Source: Branchiostoma lanceolatum
Lineage: Eukaryota > Chordata > Leptocardii > Amphioxiformes > Branchiostomatidae
Reading direction: 5' to 3'
NCBI RefSeq assembly: GCF_035083965.1
Contig: NC_089727.1
Location: forward strand, 13,087,501-13,151,500
DNA length: 64,000 bases
Positions 1 to 12,353 of the stretch are shown piece after piece (position 1 is the stretch's first letter; each line of letters starts with the position of its first letter). The notes beneath the pieces are model-generated. The model was not told where the DNA came from and did not search any database. It saw nothing but the letters and a program-made list of their open reading frames with translations. Position numbers and translations under genes: made by a program.

Positions 1-2572
1 TTAATGATAGTCAGAACTGACCGCGAGTTAAGTAAAAGTTAATATATTTCGGACCCATATGCACGTAATTTAAAACCATTTTATGACGTGAGCAGACAAC
101 ATCTGGTTGTAGGTTTTCCGGATGGTTAAACAGCTCGAGGTGAAAGTTCAGCGGCCGTCATCCCCGATATCTACCGGAATGTACCGCTAAATCCGCCGCC
201 CAGATTACATCTTGTTCGGGGGATTAGAAAATAAATTGGATATCTCTGGCGTGATATCAGGCGGGGGATCCTGCCCGGGCGCCGGCCGGATCACCTGATC
301 GTAAAACGCCGCGGTTTTCGGGAAGCCTGCGAGTTAGTGGGCTGGATGGGATTTGAACAGGGCCCTGCGGGAGCAGACATAGCTTTGCTGCAATTTTTGT
401 TGCCAGTGAAATAGGAAATGATGATGATCTCCTTCTTGTTGTAGTCATATTTCCGTGTAGCGAGCCCGCTGGACCTGTGACGTACATTGCCTTGCCTTCC
501 CCTAGTTAGAATCAGACAATAATGCATATTTCAGGGCTGCACGTAATATTTGTTGCCGATGGACTAGGAAATGATGATGATCTTTGTGTTATAGTTGTAT
601 TTCCGTCTCCCAAGAAGGCTCTATTTTCCATTTGTTTCCAACGACTGTAGCAATGTCAATGGAAAGTCAAGCCCCATTGGTGGGGGCACGTATTTGCAAA
701 GTCACGTGTCAGGCATTCTGAGGAAGGTCGCAGGTGCGGCCTCAAATTCCTCAGCTGTCCGTTGATCGATGTCTTAACGTTATTCAAACCAACTAAACAT
801 TCAAAAGTCACTAATCACCCAATCAGAAACATGCATATGTAGCCGCTCGGAATTGTTCAGACTTAGTTACAGACGACTGCGTCCTTTAAAGTTCCATTTG
901 TAACCCATCTTCAAAGTTGCACTTGCTAGCAACCCCAACATGTGTCTAGAGTTCATCGGACGTCGATAATAGGATTACAAGCGTTCGTAGTAACGAGATT
1001 ACGCCGAAAACATGGATGAGAAGTGGTCAATGAGAAATCGTGCCTCGAAAGTAAACGCCGCTGAACCTGCGACTGATCACCGAACAGATATAGCTGTAAG
1101 GCTGAGGCTTGCGGTAGCGAGAGAAACACAGAAAGCCGTTGGTCAATGGACTATGTCTATGTATTTATGTATTTACTGAATAAAGTATTTTTATGTAAAA
1201 AAATAATAATGTTACGTCCATGGGGGAGCCTCATACATGTTAAAGTTTCCATCACACTAGTCGATAGAACTGAATAGTAGAGGTCAGCGCATTCCGGAGT
1301 GCGCTGGTCGCGATCAAATTCAAGCATATTCGGACATTGCAAGAATGGACAAAGGAATAATAACCTCTCCCGGTACATATGCACTTTTAAAATCTTGGCA
1401 GTAACAGCAAGGCAACCTAATGTCCCTATGTGCCACCAGCCACGATAAGAAGGAATATGAAAAGCAGAAAAAAATAACCAATACGAAAAACTAAACAAGA
1501 GTCCGTAGGACACAATTCTCCGTGAAGTATTCATAGTCTGTAAATTTTGGGTGAGGTGTTTGTTCATTTCCTTTGCTAGTGACCTGCTCAGCTGTAAGCA
1601 AATGGATCTTGATGTAAGGTGTGGAATCACAGACAATTCATTTCTAGAGCCTGGAACAGGATGACACTCAGGCTAACTTAACATACCCATTCAGCAACGG
1701 AATCGTGGATTGTATGTGGTGCCAGGTGTGAAAAGTAGCCTCCACCAGGCCCTCTTACGGGCGTATGAATCGTACAATTCACCAGAAAAAGGAATAATTA
1801 GCCAGTAGAGTCAGTCCACAGTGACGATCATATTTCGCCCGTTTAGGACGGAGCCTGCAAGTGAAACCCTGGCGTAGTTAGTCTGGTAGAGACTATGTGA
1901 AAAGTGCATTTTTGATAAGCGGTAATTAAAAAGTAAATATATTGACCCACACAAATTGCATCTCTGTACAGTCCAAGTAGTGTTTTATAGCAAGTAAAGA
2001 AAATGTGTTTATTTATCTTTTTCTTTCAATACAGGAGGGGTCAACCTGCTGAAAAGTACGTTTTTACAACATGGCACAGATAGGATCTAGAAATTCCGGG
2101 AAAAGTCACAAATTTAGATCTAGATGGCTTCCTTTGAAGATCAACGAACCATTCAGCCTTACAACTAAAATGTTTCAGAAATCACAAATATGCAGTAAAT
2201 CCTCTTTCCACAATTTATTGCAGGCATGCCTGATCTATAGCTATCGGCCTATTTGTATTATCGTAACATTTCTCGAAGGTCAAAGGTCACCGGATCTTTG
2301 AAAACACCCGGAAGTGACACAGTCTGGCCGCGGCCTGCGCGCACTATTCTGAGAGAGATATCTTAACAATCTTTCATCCCCTGCGTAAACGTTTTATATT
2401 GTCACAGCCTCCGTATTACAAACTACAAGTGTGAGAAGTTTGAAGGTCCAGATATATCCCATTTTCACACTGTGCGTAAAAGTGCGACGGCCGTCTCGTG
2501 CGCCAAACTAGTATGCGACCTGCGATTGTACACGGCATACTTAATATACAGACTGAAGCTCACTCGGCACAT
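1..2572. other. Intergenic DNA with a degenerate direct repeat
   Basis: I found no supportable gene here. An imperfect direct repeat pairs about 378-460 with 536-615, offset about 160 bp. Both copies contain TAGGAAATGATGATGATCT followed by a TATTTCCGT block. Bases 80-160 also resemble 5945-6000 (an ACATCTG-TT-AGGTTT block followed by GGACGGTTA-like sequence), which suggests a dispersed family. The rest shows no structure I can name. Confidence 0.5.
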
Positions 2573-2948
2573 GTTCGCAGCGAAAACTCACAATTCCCGT
2601 TGCCGCATTGGTATGTAACTTGGTATATCGCTAGCTAGGTTGCGTGTGGTGATGCACGTTGTCTATTTTACAATGTAACAGTGACTATACGATCATAGCA
2701 AGTAGGAAATTTTCGTACCCCGTATCTGCCTGAAGTATTGCAGTCAAGCGTAACGGGTTATAACATGGTCGCTATGGCAGGACAGTGGCCCTTACCATTA
2801 ATTATAGGGGTGCAATTTCGATATTGCATTGACGATTAAAGTAGTTACGGCGTAACAAGACATTGTGCATCACCACGCCGAACCAGGCAAACGATATGCC
2901 AAGTTACACACCAATGCGACAACGGGATCGTGAGTTATAGCTGCGAAC
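2573..2948. mobile_element. Foldback (MITE-like) element with long terminal inverted repeats
   Basis: The left end, beginning GTTCGCAGC, reads as an imperfect reverse complement of the right end, which finishes GCTGCGAAC. Matching inner blocks include GTAACTTGG / CCAAGTTAC, GTGGTGATGCAC / GTGCATCACCAC and GCATTGGT / ACCAATGC. The arms are roughly 110 bp around a centre near 2760. There is no coding capacity, so a non-autonomous DNA element is the natural reading. I could not identify a target-site duplication with confidence. Confidence 0.7.
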
Positions 2949-4054
2949 GCGCAAACAAATGCATTCCCAATACTCCCAGAAGGAGGTATTCCTCCTTCCC
3001 AGAGTAATGATGTGCAGCGCAAGCCGAATCAAACGTCGGTTTAGACATAGAAAATGTAGAACTCGGGAAAATGCCTTGTATCTTGCAGGTACAGACGCCG
3101 TGGGAAGTAAACACGTGACCGGTGCAGATACAGGTCCCCGCTAGCGCCGAAATTGGTTCTTAAATCATCGACATGTCAGAACTTCTCGTCTGGAAGGCAC
3201 GAAAAAGAAATAACTGATTTGTAAGTTTGGCTGCGGGCGAAATGTCATTATGAGGCGAGGTTTGTGTGAGGGCACAGGGGAAGAGAGAAGACTAATTACG
3301 GCGTATCGCTGAAGGAAAATCTTGTAAAGCAAGATTTCTTCGGGCACGGAGAAGGAATGACTGATTTGTCTTAGAGCGGAAATATTGCGAACCGAGGCTT
3401 ATCAGGGGAGGTCTCACCGGAGTTTCCTTAGCAATGAAAAGTTGCGCATAAAACTAGATTCCAGTCTTATTTGGTTGTTGGAAAATAGGAAACACTGGCC
3501 CGAAATATACGGAGAATATTTCATCACAAAAGCAGCCAAGAGAAGAATAAATTGGCAACCATAAATTTCCAGAAGCCAAGAAAAGTCTGATGGAGACAAG
3601 TATAAAACGAACTTCGTGTTGAAAATATCGAAAATCATTTTTAAGCCTTCTGAGATCGAAGGACTTTTCATTGACGCCTTTGTTAACAGGAATATTGCAA
3701 GGCTATACGTTTCGCTGGAAATTCATTTTGTGGAATAAAATTACGACACAGGACGAGCTTCGGGTTAAAAATATCGAAAATCATTACGGTCGAGAAGAGA
3801 GGACGTCTCATTGACGTGTTTTGTTAATAAAGCCGGAGATACAGCTAATCATCTCGCTGATGGCTTTTAATTTCCACATTTGCGGGCTCGCCGCCGGCAT
3901 AATTGCAGGTTCCCGTGGGTGGAGTCGTGAATGAAGCCGCCGCAGGCCTGACCTTTTCACGGTATTCAACAGCCGCACATTCGAGAGGAGCTGGCGGGAA
4001 AAACCTATCATTACCCGCGCCTGCCTTTGTACGGCGGGGTATTCAGTGGATGTG
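2949..4054. repeat. Intergenic DNA with local direct repeats
   Basis: Two stretches, about 3605-3695 and 3745-3835, are imperfect direct repeats offset about 143 bp. Both contain AATATCGAAAATCATT and a later CATTGACG...TTTGTTAA block. A weaker pair is 3180-3260 and 3330-3415, sharing ACTGATTTGT. No gene is visible. Confidence 0.5.
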
Positions 4055-4059
4055 ACGTA

Positions 4060-4150
4060 CGCGTCGCCGCGGGGACGGTGGGAATCGAACCCCGGACCTT
4101 TGGTGACGGATCGCTCCGCATCACACCCATTGTGAAATCTCAACACCGCC
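4060..4150 (-). repeat. tRNA-like / SINE-like remnant with an intact B box
   Basis: The minus strand contains GGTCCGGGGTTCGATTCCC, a textbook tRNA T-arm and pol III B box (GGTTCGATTCC). It is preceded by a hairpin, GTGATGCGGAGCGATCCGTCAC, that sits where an anticodon arm would be. The D-arm and acceptor stem do not form convincingly, so a functional tRNA is unlikely. A tRNA-derived SINE or tRNA pseudogene is more likely. Confidence 0.45.
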
Positions 4151-4724
4151 CGCGGTCACTTTCAATTTGGAAAGTTTGTTTAACTGATGATATCAGCAAC
4201 AACTATCAAACACCTCGGACAAATATTCAGGTTTACAAAAATCAAGAAGGAACATGTCTAGATTTGTCTTACAAATGGAAGGTATTGTTCTATGAAACTG
4301 TGGAATTCTTTTGATGAATAAAACACGACCTCAGTATTCATTCGGTGAGCTCCTCTTTCCATATGGAAACGTCTGTGTTTCTGGGCTAGTCATGTAGACC
4401 ATGTCTACATTATCTAAATACTGTAAACAAGACAAAATAATTTGCCTTCAGGCCATTCAGCCTCCAACCGATACTGAAGCCTTCAACACCTATAGCTATA
4501 ACATGGTGTTCAGCTAATGTAAACAAAGCTATCAATCACATGGAAAACATTTCCTGCTATACATTCTATTGTTTTCTATAATATTTAGAACAATTTAAAT
4601 ACTGTAAAAAATGACTGTTCTGAAAATATTCTTATGTCAACTAACAATCAAGAATGGCATCATCATTCTTTTCACAGACAGTAAAGAACTATTCATAATT
4701 GAAATGTTTGTTTTACCTTTGTAA
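4151..4724. other. Intergenic DNA, nothing recognised
   Basis: AT-rich sequence without a supportable ORF, repeat or RNA gene. Confidence 0.4.
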
Positions 4725-4798
4725 CTCCCCAGTGTAAATATCATGTAAGAATAAACAAAAACTCCCCAGTGTAAATATAATGTAAGAATAAACAATAA
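4725..4798. repeat. Two-copy tandem duplication, about 38-bp unit
   Basis: The block CTCCCCAGTGTAAATAT followed by ATGTAAGAATAAACAA occurs twice head to tail with only a few differences. Confidence 0.75.
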
Positions 4799-5010
4799 GA
4801 GTTCGAAGATCTCTCGCCTCCGTGAAATATTTAGATTTTCTCATGTCTTCTTTAATTTGTAGTTCATATATTATGCAAATAAGGTTTTGATTAACACGAC
4901 ATGTGTAATTGATCACTTCCTATCACTTTAAAATGCAAAGTAGATTAGCACTAGCATATGGAAAATAAATAACTACGAAAACTACGAAGAACAATACCTC
5001 CCCGCCTCTG
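4799..5010. repeat. Dispersed repeat family R1, copy 1
   Basis: Shares an ordered set of blocks with 21885-22050 and 56180-56380: GAGTTCG-AGATC, then TATGCAAATAAGGTT, then TTGATCACTTCC-ATCAC. The first and third copies end close to an ACAATACCTCC / ACGATACCTCC block. Three similar copies at unrelated places indicate an interspersed element. It is non-coding. Confidence 0.6.
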
Positions 5011-5639
5011 CAATTGACCCATGACCTGGAATGACTGTTCTTTCTGCTCCTCTGAACTCTTCTTCCAGTCATTTACGAAAGAACGATCTTTCTGGTAACA
5101 TCATCTTCCCACCCACTTCCTACCACTCTACTGACAGTGAATTTAAAAAAACTACGAACACACACGAACACAAACAAACAGGTACACAGAAAACAAAACC
5201 TTCACACACGAAGGCAAAAAGACTATTAGTGACAAGAAAATTTACCGTTTTACTGATAATCAAGTACGCCTCATCATGCTTTTCTTTCCAGACGTTTAAC
5301 AGCTATTAATACGTGTGTGAACTAGCAGCATACGCCATAAATGAAACATACGGGTCCTGAGGGAACGTGTAACAGGCTCAGTAACATCATGTCAACATCG
5401 GAGAAACTAACTGGAACGGCACGGCGCTCCCCCGGCGACACAACCCACATAATCGCGATAAATTCCCTCCTCAAACTGCGCTCGCTCCATCTGACGAAAG
5501 GGCAACGCAAACATTACGAAAGATTAGGTAATAACTATTTCATATATTTGGAAGATAAAACTCGAATGTGTTTTCCACACTTAAGATGGCATTTACATTC
5601 AGAGTACGTCTATTTACATTAAGTTAAGGTAGTTTTCGG
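5011..5639. other. Intergenic DNA, nothing recognised
   Basis: Short ORFs occur on both strands but overlap each other and show no domain. No repeat is recognised. Confidence 0.4.
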
Positions 5640-6265
5640 CGTGCACCGCTGCGTGAAATAACAAGCTCTTGTGACCCTTTTCGTCGTAAAATATGCTTCA
5701 TTACTTAGCTGAATGTGATAGTTTCTTAAGCTTATGGAGCATGGGATTATCTCTGGAAAATAAGACGTACTTGTAAACATCACTGCCGCGGAAAATGAAG
5801 AATATCACATGCGATCGGAAGCGCCAAGCGAGCGTCTCGTTATTTTGATCCGCACAAGCATTGGCTTATCATATTTAGCATCATATCTACCACACATATC
5901 TTTATATTTCGGGCTCATGTAACACATGATGAGTATAGCTTTATGAAGTGAATGGAAAACATCTGTTTGCAGGTTTGCTGGACGGTTAGATAGCTTGCTG
6001 TTTTAGCTGGGTTATGAGGCAAGAAATAACAAGCTTCTATGGGCATTTACGTCGTAAAACATACTCCATTACCTAACTGAATGTGATACTTTCTTAAGCT
6101 TATGGGGCATGGAATTGTCTCTGGGAAATAAGACTAATGAACATCGCTGTCCTGGGAAATGAAGAAAAAAATCTGCGATCGCAAGCGCCAGGCAAACATC
6201 GCGTTTCTTTTTTGATCCGTAGAAGAAGCATTAGTTTGTCATATTTTGATACCATATCCACATAC
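5640..6265. repeat. Imperfect direct duplication of about 255 bp
   Basis: Bases about 5650-5900 and 6015-6265 align along their length. Both carry AAATAACAAGCT, GTCGTAAAA, AACTGAATGTGATA-TTTCTTAAGCTTATGG and a later GCGATCG-AAGCGCCA block. The offset is about 367 bp. I see no conserved reading frame between copies, so this is a non-coding duplication. Confidence 0.7.
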
Positions 6266-7210
6266 ATGTACATGTACAAGACTGTGCACGCTTCGCCATC
6301 GACATTATTTGCTCTACAAGTCTGCACGATGCCACTTGATGTACGTGGCTTTTGTGGAACGGAAATGGGCTCATCTAAACCAGCCCGTGTGACATTAATT
6401 ATAGGACGTGACGACCTGATTACCTGGTGTTATTCCAGGTTTTCATTATCAGTGGTCGTGCGTAGCTTACAGGTAACTACATGATGGCCATCCTTGAGGT
6501 GGATGGGCTCGGATGCTACCACGGTATGAAGAGGAGCGGTCACCGCATTAGCTGTGTGGTACCCTACTGACCCGAATCGTGTACAGTTCATCGAGCGACC
6601 CGGAGGGCATTTTCTGTGTTTGGTAGAACGCGCTAAGTGGCGTTCTCGTCGAGATCCACTCTCGATATTAATAAGAGTTATTAGTTGTGTCTTACCTTTG
6701 GGACTTGATCATGTGCAGTTCATCGGAGGAGCAGTAGAGCTCCCCTAAGTAGCGCTTTACTCCATAGCCATCCTAGTTGTTACCTTCGCCAAGCTTTTGT
6801 TACTAGTGTGTTTTGGTAGCTTTGAACTGCGTAACTCCAGAACCTATGGATGGAATGATATGAAATTTATTTTGCGTTCAGATCTTGACCAATCGAAGGA
6901 ATGATTACATTTTCGGTCCGATGATGACTGTCCTTGGTACTGAAACAGAACTTCTCTTTTCTATCTCGGGTCCTGAACAAGCTTCTGGTTACGATTTTCG
7001 GGTGGTAGATAGTTCTTGTTTACAAAGGTTACTGGGTGAAGCGGGTCAACCTTTTAAAGTATGACAGAACCAGACAGCCTTTTTCGTAAACCTATTACTT
7101 TTGTGTAGTGTTATGATGGCAATAGTATTAAGATAAGATTCTATAATGCCTTTTTGGCAAACAGTGATGTAAGAATTAGAGAATCATAATTTTTGGTGTA
7201 TCCGTCTACA
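6266..7210. repeat. Intergenic DNA with a degenerate dispersed element
   Basis: Around 6775-7010 the sequence contains TTACCTTCGCCAAG and AACTCCAGAACCTATGGATGG-ATGATATGAAA. It resembles the tandem units at 60978-61915 (ATAACTGTAGAACCTG-ACATGGATTGAAATGAT). A weak duplication of a GTGCAGTTCATCG-like block occurs near 6581 and 6714. Confidence 0.45.
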
Positions 7211-7285
7211 TCTCTCTCTCTCTCTCTTTCTCTCTCCCTCTCTCTATCTTTCTCTCTCTCTGTCTCTGTCTCTCTCTCTCTCTTT
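7211..7285. repeat. (TC)n microsatellite
   Basis: Nearly uninterrupted TCTCTC with occasional T or G substitutions. Confidence 0.9.
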
Positions 7286-9179
7286 CGTCGTTAACTAAGT
7301 GAACATATTTGGTGGTTTCTTTGATTCAAGATACATATGCGGAACAACTTTATTTGATGCTCTTATAAGCCAAGCAATCTTGCATCCCTTGTCCAATAAA
7401 GTTTCGCAGCCCTATTCAGCTAGTCAGTTCTGTACCTACGTTGTAAACTAAGGTATTTAATTCTCCGTTTTCACTTTTTACCTCTATCTTAGCGTCCATA
7501 AAAAGTCTGACGATGTAGGATGAGAGATAAATCAAGTGGATCACCTCCCGACTACAGGGATGGTTCCCCGTCCATGCCGTGATTCCCCGCCCGTTATCTC
7601 TGCCAAGATGGAGTTTTATGAACCCCGTCCATAAATCCTATCTCCATCTGATTGCCTCCCATTCTTCGCTGCAGCACTTTTACAGCGTTTTTTTCCTCTC
7701 CATATAAGGAAGATATGAGATGAAACAGACCGCCGGCATGCAGATGAAAGCTCTGACGTCCATTTTCTACTAGCGTGGGACGATAAAGATTTGCACAGGA
7801 CAGAGAAATAGTGTTTGTTTTTTATCTACAAGACAGACTATGTACTTTGTGGTGAAATATTTGCGGCATTCATGCGTTCAAGCTAAACAACTAACTTTAT
7901 CGTGAACTACAAAGAACGAGTAGAACATGATGTTTTGAGATTTTAAGACGATCCCGTTCCACAAAGATTTCAAATCCGTATGCAAGATAAAACTAATGTA
8001 CTTGACGGTGAAATATGTGGTGCATCAATACTCTGTCTATACTACCAGGCATGGGCGGTAAAGACTGCATGGCTCGAAAATGATTTTCTCAGGGAGAAAT
8101 AGATTGTGGATCAGCAGCAAAAATGTAGTCAAAAAGTTTAATCTTTTTAGAACTTCAGACGTTTATCCTTGTATAAACCGAATTTTTAACGAGATCCAAA
8201 GGAGTAGAATATTTTAGCACGTGTAATTTTCTTTTTACAATTGATAACAATTGCATTTTCCAAGTTACATGTTCTGCGATTAGTTGCAAGTCTTATATAT
8301 GTGTTGAACCCAGTGCCCAGAACTCCGTACACGTCTACAACAGAAGTTCAAAACTCTATGTGAGGTAAATGAGATGTGTACAGACGCCACCAAATCGTCT
8401 CCCCCTAGTGTGATAGCCACAGACAGGCGCGGGAGATAACAGTGCTTTATACGGCAGTTCTGCTCCCGACGATGAACACTTTTGCCCTCTTTTATTTCCG
8501 AACGACCTCGTAAAGCGAAGGCCCAAATGTCATTGATGAATACAAAATGATGCGCAAGAGCAGTGATGTACGACCATCATTCCTCCATCCAACATCTTCA
8601 TCCTCTGCGCGGGCACAGATAATGGAGATAAGATCGAGGGAATGGGAAAATGGCGGGTCGTCTCTGCCGTTACGACAAGGCTGATGTCACCGACGTATCG
8701 ACCGTAGATGCTTACTTACTCGGTAGAGTTCATAATGGTACGGTGCGGTTGTAACAAATCGCTTTTTCAGAAACTCACGCGGGCTTTCATGTCACCCGTA
8801 TGGTTTGGGAGTAATTGTCAGAATTCGAAACCACAAATCCCTGGTGGTTATATTCCCTCCTGTAATGCGATTCCAACGTGTCTATAGGCTGTAGCTATAG
8901 AAATACTTTGATTGAAATTTCAAACCTTCGAAAGCTCAGTTCCGCTCTTGATAATCTCCGCAAAACATTTTAACACTAATCGACGAACCGTATTCTTACG
9001 AGCTGAAACACGCAGTCGTTCAAATCCTCTCATTTCAAGAGATATCCCTTTTCAATCCCCTCCAAAGCCGTCCTAATTCTTTTTAGCCTACTTAAGTTAA
9101 GCAGAGAACGAACAGAAGCACGACTAGTCTAGAACATGTAACCCCAAGAGCCCGGTCACAGGCGCTGTATGATTGTCAT
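7286..9179. other. Intergenic DNA, nothing recognised
   Basis: No long ORF, tRNA or clear repeat noticed on either strand. Confidence 0.4.
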
Positions 9180-9310
9180 TTCGGACCGCAAACTTAGAGC
9201 ATTCTTGAGACGGAAAAGGTTGTATAAGATCCTTGTTGCCAGTTGGATTTGTCGCAACCTGCTTGAAAACTCTGCGGCATCAAAAATCGTACGACGTCCT
9301 ACGACAAGGC
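9180..9310 (+). repeat. CGTACGA dispersed repeat family R2, copy 1
   Basis: Contains AGAGCATTCTTGAGACGG, a GCTTGAAAACTCTGCGGCAT block and ATCGTACGACGTCCTACGAC. The same ordered blocks appear at 21214-21410, and parts of them at 34138-34260, 39790-39850 and 40222-40320. Confidence 0.55.
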
Positions 9311-12149
9311 TGTGACCGCGCCGTAAAGCCACATCTTCGTACGTTGCATATTTTTGCATTCTGCCAGCGTATGTGTCTGATGTTTGATGTTTGATTGCCA
9401 TGTATTCGGTGGAACCCACGTGACAGTGGGCCCTGAGGGACCTCTGCTCACCTTGTTGGGTGTATGATGAATGCGGAGAGGGACCGGTTCTGACACTAAC
9501 TCTCCTCCGCACATACTGGCCTATCGCCATCAAATACTCTCCCGGGCATGGACCTAGCCCTGTAAATATCGAGCGAAAGTTTCAGCGCCAAATAATGGAT
9601 GCGGAGTGAGCTGCATTAACGCGCGTCGCTGACGCCACGCTGGCGCCATGATGAAGATATAAAATGTCGATTTCTCGGAGCAATTTTGACATGATAATTA
9701 CATTTTCTCCGCCGCGAAATGTGTTGAATAACACAACAGAGTTATGATGATTTGACAATTGAGTCTTGGTGTTGATGAGGAAATGGTATTCTTGTGTCGC
9801 GTCGCGTCATGGTGTGTCATAAGGGTTCAGTTCCCTTTATCAAGCTCATCGGCTTCGTGCTGAGTTCGTTTGCTGTGTGTTGTAGTGAGTTGTGTATTGT
9901 GTTTTGCTGTACATGTGTGTTGTTTCTTATAGAGCTGTATGTTGTGTTTTGCCATGATGTTTCATTTTCCTTAAGTTGATCAAGTTCCTCGTTTTTGTCT
10001 TTTTTTGCTGAGTTGTATGTTCTGTCGTGTCTAGTCGTGTATTGATAGTCAGGGCGACTGCCGCAGTGTTTAGCCCGTGGTGTGTCGGTAAGTTATGCTA
10101 CAGTAGCAATATAAAACATGATTTATGACAGCACGGTGAAAATAGAACGGCCATAGTCATCTGTCATGTCTAGAACGAGGTCAAGCCATTGTGTTATCAC
10201 CCCGTACAAAGGTGTGTTGTAGATAATTGGCTATCCATTTATGGTCCGGTGCTCAGCACGCCCCATTTGCTATATCTTGACAGCCACCTTCCAGCGTTAA
10301 TGGTCAATGTATAATGTCAACGCACGTTTGTGTGTGCCTTTTCGTTGGGGGTGATATAGAAATTAACCAACCCACTTATTACTGAAAACTTGGGACATCT
10401 CATTCGCCATTGCCTCCAAAAAAGAAGTGAAAAAGTACATTTGTTTTTAGGTGTTGTATAGACATTATAAAGACTTGCTTGATGTGTTTATTCATTCGAA
10501 ACGCACATGTACAATAGCGAATATTACCATTTAAACTTATTGTACTAGTTTTTGTTTGTACTAGTTTGATTATATTGTAATGATTAAATTCCATTGTACT
10601 ACTTTAATTTTGTAAAGGTAGTACATCGCAAGCCTAAAACAAACACCTGCAAATCTTGTAGCATACCTAACATGGTGGTTAGCAACCGCAATGGTGTACC
10701 AATGTTGAAAGTACGTACGGATTAATTCGAACCGGCGTCAGGGAGTGAAGTCCTACATGTAGGTAGAATAGAACTTATTAAAAGGAACACCTGAACCGGA
10801 AGATTGAGAGAACATTGGGGTTTCCTTTACGTTGATCGGGTAGAAATTGAAAAAAAATATGCTGAAACGAATAGAGAGAGGGAGAAAGCTATATATAAGA
10901 GAGAAAGAAAACAATCTGTTCTCCACATTGCGGTTTGGGGACCATATAAACATATTTCCACCGTTGCTACGCACCACGCGTATATCTGGCTTATGGCATC
11001 AGTAATCAGAGGCTGAAGCGATAATTGCTCTATTTTTACAGACAATGAAGTTATGTGTCAATACATGTCCCTATTAGTACGCTCGGTGATTTGATGGTCC
11101 CGGAATCGCGGCGTGTGGCCCAATTTGTCCGTGATTTACGTCTTGTGCACAAACAAGTCACATACGTCATAAAATCTGCGTACTGTGATTTCCATCGAGA
11201 CTATTACAGAACAGACTTGCATTCAACAAAACGGCAGAATTTTATTCGACACACCCACAATTGTCACAAGACTACCTTCATGTCGTAAAACAGTCGTACG
11301 ACGTATATATGCGACAGGGACCAGACCAGTAGTAGCGTTATAGGTGTGAGAGGACAAGATATGGTGACTGGAGCTTGCGCGCCCTTAACATGATACGGTC
11401 ATACATACCACCTCATCCCACTAATAACGTTAATGGGCATGTTTGACAGCTCCCTTTCTGTCAGGACTGACAGTTTCCGAATTAAGGACACTCCTGAAGG
11501 ACAGGGAGGGCGATATGGGTTCTGTTGGGACATTTGTTAGAACCGCTAGAACCGGGTAGTGTAACTGTTTTGCATGATCGACAGCAACCATCTATCTGAC
11601 GGAGTAACGCCTATTTATCATATTCAGCCCTTGACATTGACATGTAAAATGCACGAGTATCAAATAAAGGGACTTGTGACCAATCGGAAGTGTGTGCGTA
11701 TCATGTTATGTGGAAAAGCCTCAAAGTTCTTTCCTCAGCACGCAATAAACACATACATTTCTGACATTTGATAGATTCAACTATCTATACTGTCAAACCA
11801 CTTGACATGTGTCTTTGACAATGGTTCAATCAAATATGCACCCATATGAGTTCATGGAGGCACGAAACAGCAACACAGAATTTATACATGTATGTGCACA
11901 CATACACATGTATGTACATGCACTGAGTATATTAACTTCATTGGTAATTTGCACGTTTCATAGTTGCGTTTGATGTTGTTATGGACATTGTTATGTTTTG
12001 TAAATTGACTGAAAATGCATGACGTATTCTTTATGGTATCCAAGAAGATTAGTGTATTCACGAGCTTGTACACCATTATTGGATGTATGAATAAATGATC
12101 AGTATTAAAGTTCTGCTTTCCGAGTATTACTGAACGCCACTTGTGCTGT
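9311..12149. other. Intergenic DNA upstream of the receptor gene
   Basis: Bases about 9790-10030 are low-complexity TGT/TTG-rich. A short R2-like fragment (CAGTCGTACGACGT) lies near 11290. I see no convincing TATA box or upstream exon for the gene that begins at 12150. Confidence 0.4.
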
Positions 12150-12353
12150 ATGGGAATTCGTTATCATAGCGTGCTTATCTCAACCTTTGTGTCGATTTCT
12201 GTACTTCTAGGTGCTTTCGGACAGACCACAGTGTCGAACAGTGCGATTGGTTTGAAGGTGTCCCAGACTGTGGACGCCGTAGCAGGGCAGCCAATCACAC
12301 TGAAGGCTACATACCAGAGCACCCGGTCTATTGTCTCTCTCATATGGAGCAAG
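12150..12353 (+). CDS. Receptor exon 1: signal peptide and first half of Ig domain 1
   Basis: ATG at 12150 gives a hydrophobic leader (VLISTFVSISVLLGAFG). The exon then runs to IWSK and ends phase 0 at AAG|GTAGGG. The sequence before GGTGCTTTCG (TTCTGTACTTCTAG) also looks like a 3' splice site. A separate leader exon joined there is therefore a possible alternative start. Confidence 0.7.

Noticed and set aside
1157-1636. 159-codon minus-strand ORF with a hydrophobic patch
   Set aside because: It starts with a non-ATG codon in the long form, lies in AT-rich DNA and matches no family I recognise.
7211-7285. Regulatory GAGA-factor cluster
   Set aside because: A plain TC microsatellite explains it, and no gene lies nearby.
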